Source: Fulvia fulva
Taxonomy: Eukaryota > Ascomycota > Dothideomycetes > Mycosphaerellales > Mycosphaerellaceae
Direction of reading: 5' to 3'
Assembly: GCF_020509005.1 (NCBI RefSeq)
Contig: NC_063012.1
Span: 10,478,001 to 10,542,000, forward strand
DNA: 64,000 bases
Shown: one piece after another, positions 44,880 through 52,808 of the stretch
How the letters are laid out: each line of letters starts with the position of its first letter
How positions within the stretch are numbered: position 1 is the stretch's first letter
Made by a program: the position numbers and the translations under genes
The notes under the pieces: generated by a model
Told to the model about the DNA's origin: nothing
Seen by the model: the letters and a program-made list of their open reading frames with translations, nothing else
The model's database searches: none

Positions 44880-45179
44880 GGGAGGGTTGAGGTACTTGCA
44901 CTTCTGTGCTTTGCTTCGTGGTACTGCGCGCGCAGGTCTAACCGATCGATAGACGCGATCTAGTCCAGTCTACCTTCTTTCATGCAGAAACTGCTTGGCC
45001 CCTTCTGCAGCTCAATCCAAGCAACCCTTGAGTTGCCTTGCCTTGCCTGCCAGTGTATCCGGTCCATGATTTGCGCCCAGAACACCTATCCCATCCCGTT
45101 CCATTCCATGCTAATGCGTAACGCTTCATGCTTCCCATAACCGTCGTATCGTAAGAGTGTAACCATAACGCCCGCTACC
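44880..45179. other. Convergent 3' spacer
   Basis: The 300 bp between two converging genes shows nothing recognisable except presumed 3' UTRs. Confidence 0.5.
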
Positions 45180-46023
45180 TCACTTCATACTCGCCAAAAC
45201 CGCCTTCTCCTTCTCCACAGCCTCGAACGGGTCACCATAGCGGTTCTTGATCATTGAATCCTTATGCTGAAGGGTCTCTGCGACGCGCTATTCGAAATGG
45301 TCAGTAAAAACCCCCCAAACATCACCCAGCCAACTGGGCCGAAGCCGCCTACTCACCGAAAACTCATCAACAGCCTTCTTATTCAACCACCCATACCCCG
45401 GCTCATCCTCGGCCCTCTGCCACTGGAATCCACTCGCCTGGTGTGTCCTCACTGGCATATCCTGCCTAGCTTTCCCATTCGCCATGGCGGCTAACTCGTC
45501 CATGTCGTCGTTGCCGTTAGAGATGGTTTGGATGGGGCGTTTGCCGTTTGAGTTTGCGATTGAGGTGGAGGAGGCGGAAGTGGAAGCTGTAGTTGGCGCT
45601 GGCATAGTCCGGTGTTGCGAGTCTGGTGGTGAAAGGATGGCGGTGTTGGTGAGGTGGGTTTGTGGAGTGGTGGTGGTGGTGGTGTCGGGGGAGGAGGTGG
45701 AGGAGGAGCGTGAGGGTGAGGACATGCGGCTGTCGAGATTGGAGCTGGACATGGCAGGTGCCTACGAGTTATATGGATGCCACGCGCATGCCGTCGTCGA
45801 AGTGTGATTGCCTAGAGACGTTTAATGCCTGCCGATGATGAGACAGGTGAACGAGATGTGGGGCAGTTGCGGGTGTTGCCGAAGATTTACCCTGGCTGCT
45901 GTAGAGCTGATATACCTGTTGAAACTGCTGATGAGTATTAGAACTCGGTGGACTGAAGGCTATCTCACGGCCATATAGTCCTCGTGAAAGTTTGCTCCTA
46001 CTTTCAAACACCCTCTTTGACAT
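45180..46023 (-). CDS. Ser/Thr-rich protein of unknown function
   Basis: Best model: exons 45916-46023, 45357-45761 and 45180-45287, 206 residues. The middle is Ser/Thr/Pro-rich and disordered (SSPSRSSSTSSPDTTTTTTP). The C-terminal third is better ordered: GFQWQRAEDEPGYGWLNKKA, then after a 69-bp intron (TTACTGACC branch) RVAETLQHKDSMIKNRYGDP and FEAVEKEKAVLASMK. That C-terminal region looks conserved, though I cannot name it. The 5' exon MSKRVFESRSKLSRGLYGRE is less certain; translation could instead begin at 45752 (MSSSNLDSR). Confidence 0.62.
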
Positions 46024-46201
46024 GGCAGAAGATGTGAGAAGAAACTACACCAACAAGGAGGCTCACGCTTCAGATGCTACCATTCTGCTGCAACGGCCAT
46101 GAAGCACTTTCACTGGCCTTCTCTACCCACTCTTCTACATCTATTCAAATGCTTTCTCTACGCAAGTTCGTCTCATCGTCATAATCTATACTCTATACAA
46201 C

Positions 46202-49200
46202 TCAATGATTGATCCGCCTCATCTCAAAATCCTCCGTCTGACTACGACCCATCGGCCGATGTCCCGCAGGCACATCCGTCACATCCCCAAGCGCCCCACT
46301 ACCACTCACCTGTGATGGCAGAGTCGGTGGTCCTGATGGACGGATGTTGCTCTCATTCGTGTTTAAACGAAAAGCAGCTGGTGAAACCATCCCAGATCTC
46401 GGGTCGATCCTATTCGGCAGGTTGCCGCCCGTGCGGCTTTGTTCCTCTGGTATATCTGCCATACCATTCTCCATCGCTGATTCTGCGCCTGCGTTGTTGC
46501 GGCCGAAGAATCTGTTGCGATGTATGGATCCCGAAGTCCGCCCTCGGCTTGTGTCTGTCGTTGCACGCCGGGCGAGGTTGCCTGGAGCTAAGAAATGATC
46601 TCGACCTGTCGAATGCGCTGTGCGAGGTGCGTCGACACTGGCACGCGCTCGATCCCGCTCCATAGACGCCCGAGAGCGTTCTCGCTGTTGCGAAGCCTCG
46701 ATGATCTCCATTCTCGCTCTGTTGGGATCGCGATCTTCGTACACATCGCCAGACATGTCGCCGTAGGCCTGCTCGCTCATGCCTAAGCTGAAATCCACAC
46801 GTTTTGTCATTTGGGCTAGAGACTCGCCACGAGGTCGACCACCCTTCATAATGGAACCGCTGCGGAAGCGAGATTGAGGCGGCATCTGCGAGCCCATGGG
46901 CTCTTCGCGACCTTCCTCAGGCGCAACGAATGGTGGATCCTGTGTGGCTTCGTTTTGAGCCATCCCCATAGGATGGTCGGGAGTGCCACCATGTCCAGCT
47001 CCGGCACTGGCCATGTGAGGTACTTGAGACAAGTACATTGGGAAACTTTCCCGCATTCCTGGGAAACGCATGAATGGTCCCTCAATTCCAAGCTCCTGCA
47101 TAGTCACCATCATGGCGCAAATGAACTTGTTCCTGCGAGCCAGACGCAAACCCTCGTTTTGCCAATTGGACTTGTAGAAGAAGACGACGTTGAGGTTCAT
47201 CGAGTGCACCTCGACAATATCTCTCAATTCGGTCAGGATATTGCCCTGATACTCCCGCTTCTCAGATTTGACGAATTCGAGTAGCTTGGTTCGAAGACCA
47301 TCAATTTGCTCCAACGTGGTCCCGAACTTGATGGTAATGCTCACAGCCTCCGCCAATCCTCCAGATCTGCGTTGATTGAGAATGAACAATGTGTTAAGAT
47401 AGCTGTTTGGCGCCTGGACAATGTGACCTTCCATCTTCTTGAACTCCGTGTAAAGCAAGCTTATTTCCTTCACAAAGTAATCGTCTCCTCGGAGAAGCGA
47501 CCCTGTATTTCCGTAAATACCTACGCGATCGCCGACATCGAAGGGGTGCTTGACGAAGACGAAGATCACGGACTGCAGGAATTCCTGTGCAGTTGCGCTG
47601 AAGAGCCAGGACAGAGCCAGGACAGCAGAGCCAGCAGAAGTGAGCACACCAGCAGCAGATGTTGAGATGAGGGAGATGAACACCAGAATGACGACCACGG
47701 CCACGATGAACATGAAGACATCGTCCAGCTTCGCAACAACGGAGTCCAGGTCCTTTAATGAAGCGGTGATCGACTTTCGTTCGCGGCCAATCTCGACACA
47801 GACAGCCTCCAACTCCTCCATAGAGATGTCGCCGTTCATATCCTTGTCGAACATAGTAAACGCGGCATTGGCTTCATCGTCGTTCTCGAATGCGGGTCGA
47901 AGGTCGTCAGAAATGACAGTCTCGGTCTCTTCTTGTGCGAAAGTGCGATACAACCGTCGAGCAAGAACTTGAGACCCGCTGTTCGAGCTCAGGAGCGTCA
48001 GCACAACCTGTGTAGGATGCGTACTCTTGACTACGTCTTTTCCCGTGAAGTCTCCCGCCACTTTCCCTGCGACATCGCCAAATCGCTTGACACCCTGCTT
48101 CCCAATCTTGGCAGCCTCCGTAAGGACTTGACCAGGAGTTCGCGCGCCGGACCCTAGCTGTTCCGGCTGTTGTTCAAACTCCGAATCTTCCATTGCAATC
48201 TTGGCCTTGGAGAAGGTGTAGAGCTTCGTCAACGATGCAATCTGGAACTTATTGATCTCGATCCTGTCGGCGTAAGTCCTCAAGTGAAAGCTGATTGCTA
48301 TCAATTGAATGATGATCTTCTCGACGAAATTGAGCACGGCGCCAACAAAGATTGAAACCAGTACTTTGTTCATAGTGCCCATCCAAGACGCTGTGTGACC
48401 TTTGGGGAAATCTCTCTGATGGTTGGTCATGGTGGGAAGGAATGAGATTTCAATGGCCAGCCACCAGAAGAATAGCGTTGCTGGCAATTCCAACTGTTTG
48501 CCCATGTCTCGCCACTTCTTGCTGTTGTTCGTGAAGAAACTGGACACCAACCCAATCGGCACCGGGAGAGATTTAGCGAGGATACGTCCGGCCCAGAGCG
48601 AAAGCCAGACAATCTCGAGCCAGATCATGAACCAGACCAGAAAGACACCTCCTACCACCACGCGGTCGAATTTGAGTGCGCCGACTAGCAACGGTATGAG
48701 CAAGATGAGCGCCAGTGGGGCGATATAAGTTGCCCATCGAATGAACACATTCGACTTGTGGACTTTCTTGAGGAATTTGCCGAATCCAGACGCTGGGCTT
48801 TCCACGGGCTTATAGACTTTGTTCTTCTCATGCACAGGATTGGTCGCAATATCGAATTCGTCGAGATGGTCGTCTCGCTTGCGTGATCTCGATCGATAGT
48901 TGCCATCTTCGTCCCTGCTCCTTTCTCTGGACAGCCCATCTTCCTCTTCTATGCGTGATACTTGTCTTTCAATCTTGAGCAATGCCAGATCGTCATCCAA
49001 ACGATGAGCTTGCTCACGATTGATCGATGGCGAGTTGATCTTTCGTAGTGGGTCGCCAGGTTCGTATTCGGTCTGCACTGTAAGATGACTCCCAGCTCGC
49101 GGTCGTGTGGCAGGGTGAACAGTCTCCGTCTCGTAGTCGTGAGACCGACGGGTCTGGTGCTCATCGCTTTCGCCGACCATGGTTCCCTCCTCGTCAGAAG

Positions 49201-49357
49201 ACTTGTCATGGCTTCCATGTCGATGTGCATTATGATTAACGTTGTATGAGGGCAGGGATGGCCTATCCAGACTTCCTCGTGTTTCGCCGGGATTGCTCAT
49301 GTTGTATGACGGTTGAACGAGTGTCGGCTCCGGCCTTTCGTCCACTGGTGTGGTCAT
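46202..49357 (-). CDS. MscS-type mechanosensitive channel with EF-hand (longer paralogue)
   Basis: Intronless ORF of 1051 residues, Msy1/Msy2 class. Order: a charged disordered N-terminus, membrane spans (VFIRWATYIAPLALILLIPL, GGVFLVWFMIWLEIVWLSLW and others), the loop SFHLRTYADRIEINKFQIAS, an EF-hand FDKDMNGDISMEEL near 500-513, further spans (VVVILVFISLISTSAAGVLT), the pore-proximal FVFVKHPFDVGDRVGIYGN near 600, a beta domain, and a 270-residue Arg/Ser-rich disordered tail. The ATG opening MTTPVDERPEPTL was chosen; the frame continues nine codons upstream without ATG. It shares the architecture of the 748-residue channel at 16790-19236, but is intronless and has longer termini. Confidence 0.93.
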   Translation of the reverse strand: MTTPVDERPEPTLVQPSYNMSNPGETRGSLDRPSLPSYNVNHNAHRHGSHDKSSDEEGTMVGESDEHQTRRSHDYETETVHPATRPRAGSHLTVQTEYEPGDPLRKINSPSINREQAHRLDDDLALLKIERQVSRIEEEDGLSRERSRDEDGNYRSRSRKRDDHLDEFDIATNPVHEKNKVYKPVESPASGFGKFLKKVHKSNVFIRWATYIAPLALILLIPLLVGALKFDRVVVGGVFLVWFMIWLEIVWLSLWAGRILAKSLPVPIGLVSSFFTNNSKKWRDMGKQLELPATLFFWWLAIEISFLPTMTNHQRDFPKGHTASWMGTMNKVLVSIFVGAVLNFVEKIIIQLIAISFHLRTYADRIEINKFQIASLTKLYTFSKAKIAMEDSEFEQQPEQLGSGARTPGQVLTEAAKIGKQGVKRFGDVAGKVAGDFTGKDVVKSTHPTQVVLTLLSSNSGSQVLARRLYRTFAQEETETVISDDLRPAFENDDEANAAFTMFDKDMNGDISMEELEAVCVEIGRERKSITASLKDLDSVVAKLDDVFMFIVAVVVILVFISLISTSAAGVLTSAGSAVLALSWLFSATAQEFLQSVIFVFVKHPFDVGDRVGIYGNTGSLLRGDDYFVKEISLLYTEFKKMEGHIVQAPNSYLNTLFILNQRRSGGLAEAVSITIKFGTTLEQIDGLRTKLLEFVKSEKREYQGNILTELRDIVEVHSMNLNVVFFYKSNWQNEGLRLARRNKFICAMMVTMQELGIEGPFMRFPGMRESFPMYLSQVPHMASAGAGHGGTPDHPMGMAQNEATQDPPFVAPEEGREEPMGSQMPPQSRFRSGSIMKGGRPRGESLAQMTKRVDFSLGMSEQAYGDMSGDVYEDRDPNRARMEIIEASQQRERSRASMERDRARASVDAPRTAHSTGRDHFLAPGNLARRATTDTSRGRTSGSIHRNRFFGRNNAGAESAMENGMADIPEEQSRTGGNLPNRIDPRSGMVSPAAFRLNTNESNIRPSGPPTLPSQVSGSGALGDVTDVPAGHRPMGRSQTEDFEMRRINH

Positions 49358-50321
49358 GTTGAATAGATGCAGCGTTCCCAGCAAACGAGGGGACTGGAAA
49401 GCTGTGGAAAGGATTTAGAAATGCTCAAAATGCTTCGAGGCGCGCCGTGCAACAAAGACTCCCAGCACTTGGTCGTCCTCGGTGCAAAGTAACTTTGTGG
49501 ACCTTGCGTGACGTACGCGATCGAGGAAAGACAAGGTTCGAGCTGCTTTCAGAACCAAACAGAGCCGCCGAAAGAGCTTCGTCCCAAGGAAGGCGATGTG
49601 GTGCAGCTGGCGTAGAGTAGGGTCCAGAAAATCGAGAAGCCGGGAATGACTGTAGAAAGGATGAATGTTGTAAATGGAGAGAGAGAGTCAACGTGTCGTC
49701 TGCTCCACCACAAGGGAAGAAGTGCAAGGCGTTGAGGTCGAATGAATAAAGTATGGTTTGTCTGTACGGCTGATGTGGCTGCCGTGCCCTTCACACGTCT
49801 GAGCACAGGAAGCACAGAGACACAAGCATGCACAAATGCAGGGGCGCCAGCTAACCAGGACCGTGAGGTTGTCGAGTATGCCTCCCTGCTGGATGTGCAC
49901 ATGCCGTGCGCTGTGTGATAAAAAGAGAAAAGCGATGGGGAAGCCAGACGTGCCAAGTCGCCGGCGTGTAGCGAATGATCGAGATGTCGAGATGTCGTTG
50001 GCTCTGCTTCGTAAACGCTGTCGTCGATCGAGATGCTGCTGCTGTTCAACAACGACTTGCCGCTGTTATCGCTGAACCTTCCGATCTCTATTGTGTCTAA
50101 CGTCGACTCTGCCTGCTTCTTGTTAACTCTGTTTGTACCTGAATGCTTGTAAGTTGTAGCATGTTGAGTTTGGCAAAAGTTCCCGGGTGCATGCTCGGTG
50201 GGGCATTATTCTGGAACGCCACTTACGATCGACACGAGGCGCAATCCGGCGGTCGAAAAGCTGCTTCTTGCCAAGACGGACTGTCAACGAACGCCTGGCC
50301 TCCGAGAAAAGTGCTGCAAAA

Positions 50322-50374
<53 letters not shown>
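50322..50374. repeat. (ATG)n trinucleotide microsatellite
   Basis: About 17 uninterrupted ATG units, then GTTGTTGTT. It lies in non-coding sequence and is a likely length-polymorphic marker. Confidence 0.95.
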
Positions 50375-50375
<1 letters not shown>

Positions 50376-50890
50376 TTGTTGTTCTTTTGTGCGTTGGGAG
50401 AAGCTGACGCAGCGAACATGTCGTTCTCTCAACCCCCGGTCGTGCCTTCCGGATCCGTGGCTTCCAGGATGGGCAAGAAGCATTCAACACAAGCACTACA
50501 GTATCCGACGCGACAGCTAGTTTCACGTTACGCCAAACGCCGACATTTACACGACATAGTCTACGGCCTCGAACATTCATTCTCACATGCCTCCGGCCAT
50601 CATGAAACGCAACGACGCGTAGTCGTGATATAGCGACGCGCTGCAAGCTCGACCGCATCTGTACGACCTTGCTAATCAGCTACACGCCAGCGTGTTCAAG
50701 CAAAGGCCTTTGCTTCAATAATCAGTCGAAGCGCTCGGCGGCAAGCAACTTTGCCACCTGCCCTTGCACGCAATTAGCGTCGCTTTGCTCTGCGAGAGCC
50801 CCATCGACTGAGCTTGAGGTCCTTATTTCATCTATAGTCTGCAATGCAGTGCGATCGATAAGCCACCCAAAGGACTGTGAACAAAGTTCC

Positions 50891-51000
50891 TTGCCGCCGA
50901 GCGCGTCGACTACTTTCGTCACAGACATCACTGCTTGAATCGTCCGGCGTGCTAAAGCGATGTGTGGACGTAGCGACCTACGCGAAATGCGCGCGCTGAC
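50891..51000 (+). repeat. Dispersed repeat copy 5
   Basis: Begins TTGCCGCCGAGCGCGTCG, with TGCTTGAATCGTCCGGCGTG and AAAGCGATGTGTGGACGTAG in the middle, and ends GCGCGCGCTG. Its second half is the closest match to the inverted copy at 56421-56520. With copy 6 it flanks the gene at 51142 in direct orientation. Confidence 0.7.
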
Positions 51001-51141
51001 CTGGACTACGAAGTTGAGTTATTGCAATGTTGTCTTTGCTGACGATATCTTACAGCCACTCCGAAGATACGATATCCTTACCATCCGTGCCATCTTCCAG
51101 GAATATCGACCAGCACGAGCGAAGTCCCTGTCTCCAGCACT

Positions 51142-51726
51142 TCACTTCAGCTTCAGGTATCCGTCCCTATCTTTCTGCGCCACCTCGGCTACCATCTTAA
51201 CGAACTCGCCATGGCGTGCAACAATCGCGTCCCGATAGTGTCTCAAGAGGTCCTTCTTGTGAACTCTGCCGCCAGGCTGCGACCAGATGTAGGTGCAAAC
51301 TGCATCGCGAGTAGGAAACTGAGCAGATGAAGTCTCGACATTGACAGATACGGCAGTTGCATTCGCCTGTGGACCATGAGCAACGGTAGTACTCGGAGCG
51401 CCAGAGGTCGACGAGTTTTCATTGAATGCTGCCTCCAGGTGCACAAGCTCTTCCGGCTTAAGACGGAACAGTCCAACGCCATCTCGTGATGCGGGCTCGG
51501 CGATGGCCAGTAGCATCTGCTCGAACTCTGCATGACGAGCTTTGGTGACGGTTGGCTCGTAGCGCGCCCATATCTTCTTGATCTGGCGGCCGTTTGGTCC
51601 GATATACTGGCGAAGCTCGTCGAGTGTTGGCATACTGGGTGCATCTACGAGCATGTCGATATCTGGGGTACTTGCGGCTTCTGTCGGCCAGTCTGGCATC
51701 GCATCGCTCATGGCGATGTCTTCCAT
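51142..51726 (-). CDS. Protein with two winged-helix-like units and DxxMxDxP motif
   Basis: Single-exon ORF, 194 residues from the ATG at 51726; an in-frame ATG at 51855 would add a Thr/Ile run encoded by a microsatellite. Two related units are visible: PTLDELRQYIGPNGRQIKKI... (33-90) and PTRDAVCTYIWSQPGGRVHK... (138-194). Both start PTxDxh, carry a Gly-x-h-KK turn, a helix with EF-x-x-M-hh-x-h-A, and end DGhhxLK. The pattern recalls the C-terminal winged helix of TFIIF-alpha (RAP74); this is inference. The N-terminus has MEDIAMSDAMP and DIDMLVDAP. The neighbouring 807-residue protein carries the same unit and motif. Confidence 0.62.
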   Translation of the reverse strand: MEDIAMSDAMPDWPTEAASTPDIDMLVDAPSMPTLDELRQYIGPNGRQIKKIWARYEPTVTKARHAEFEQMLLAIAEPASRDGVGLFRLKPEELVHLEAAFNENSSTSGAPSTTVAHGPQANATAVSVNVETSSAQFPTRDAVCTYIWSQPGGRVHKKDLLRHYRDAIVARHGEFVKMVAEVAQKDRDGYLKLK

Positions 51727-51749
51727 GGTTGAGGCGAGTCTTGCGAATG

Positions 51750-51810
51750 CGGTGGTGGTGGTGGTGGTGGTGATGGTGATGATGGTGATGATGGTGATGA
51801 TGGTGATGGG
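51750..51810. repeat. Imperfect GTG/ATG microsatellite
   Basis: GGTGGTGGTG units grade into GATGGTGAT units. It lies in the 5' leader of the minus-strand gene at 51142-51726, or encodes Ile/Thr repeats if the upstream ATG at 51855 is used. Confidence 0.85.
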
Positions 51811-51855
51811 TGTTGGTGACGGTTTGAATATTGGCTCAGCGGAAACGGGGGTCAT

Positions 51856-52485
51856 GTTTCGCTGTCAGTTTTCTGTGGGTGTTCTTGCAGTCGAGTCGTT
51901 TACCAGTATCAGGCTCGAGGATGATTTCGTGGTATCGTGGGAATAGCAGAAGTGCGAAGTGTTGTTCGGGTTTGGACGAAGGAAGAAGTTGGCTGACACA
52001 TGTGCAGCGAACGCCACTAGCGCGAAATCTGTCGAGACATTCACTGCCTGCGTCTGCAGAAGCTTCAAGTTCATTCATTAATCCAATCTGTGCCGTAGGT
52101 AGCATGTGATCTTCCCGCATCAAGCTAGGGCTGGTGAAAAGGTTCGTCGCTGCCGAGCGCGTCGTCGTCTTCTCTGCCGACTTCGTTGCTTGAACATTCC
52201 GGCGTGCTGAAGCTATGCTCAGACATAGCGACTTGTGTGAAGCGCTCGCGCGATGCTAGATGGATGGAAGAGCATAATACAGTGTGAAGGATTGGACTGA
52301 CGGAGTCGTAGTGCTACATTTTCGCCTCTCGATGGATGGGTGTCCCAAGCACGAGGAGATCTGGCGGTGCTCACAGTCGGACGTAAGTCTAGACTGGCAA
52401 CCTAACCATATTCCCCTTTTTGCTTGGCTCCCGGTACCCCCAGCAGACTTCACCTGGCGCTCAACTTGCCATACTGACAAGGAGT
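51856..52485. other. Upstream region with one repeat copy
   Basis: Between the winged-helix-like gene and the 139-bp tandem duplication. It contains dispersed repeat copy 6; otherwise small ORFs only, none supported. Confidence 0.5.
52149..52255 (+). repeat. Dispersed repeat copy 6
   Basis: Begins GCTGCCGAGCGCGTCG and ends GTGAAGCGCTCGCGCG, with GTTGCTTGAACATTCCGGCG internally. The ends form the clearest imperfect inverted pair of the family (GAGCGCGTC against GAGCGCTTC on the other strand). Confidence 0.7.
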
Positions 52486-52763
52486 TCTGCCTCGACTTCT
52501 TCTCCCGCCGCGCGGGCTCTTCGCTTCCGTTGCTTCCCCCAAAACCGTACAGAGTCCTTTCTCATGTCTCGGCCACAGTTTCCAGGCGAGTCGCCATCGC
52601 TTCCTTCGTCCGGTCCCGCTGATATCTGCCTCGACTTCTTCTCCCGCCGCGCGGGCTCTTCGCTGCCATTGCTTCCCCCAAACCCGTACAAAGTCCTTTC
52701 TCATGTCTCGGCCACAATTCCTGGGCGAGTCGCCATCGCTTCCTGCTTCTGGTCCCGCTGCTA
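52486..52763. repeat. 139-bp tandem duplication
   Basis: Unit 52486-52624 is repeated head-to-tail at 52625-52763 with about 12 mismatches (about 91% identity). The period is not a multiple of three and frames shift between units, so it is probably non-coding. It ends about 45 bp from the stop codon of the 807-residue gene and so probably lies in its 3' flank. Confidence 0.9.
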
Positions 52764-52808
52764 TATGCATATTTCTTGCAAAGACTACACTTCTCCTGCA
52801 TCTTCGAT

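Larger units (their letters stand above)
49358..51141. other. Large intergenic region with microsatellite and repeat
   Basis: No gene is supported in 1.78 kb. It contains the promoter of the long channel gene, a (ATG)n tract at 50322-50374 and a dispersed repeat copy at 50891-51000. ORFs that cross the tract encode poly-Met, poly-Asp or poly-His and are artefacts of the repeat. Confidence 0.6.

Noticed and set aside
50187..50633. 148-codon plus-strand ORF containing a poly-Met run, with poly-Asp and poly-His versions in other frames
   Set aside because: All are translations of the ATG microsatellite; flanking sequence has no protein-like features.
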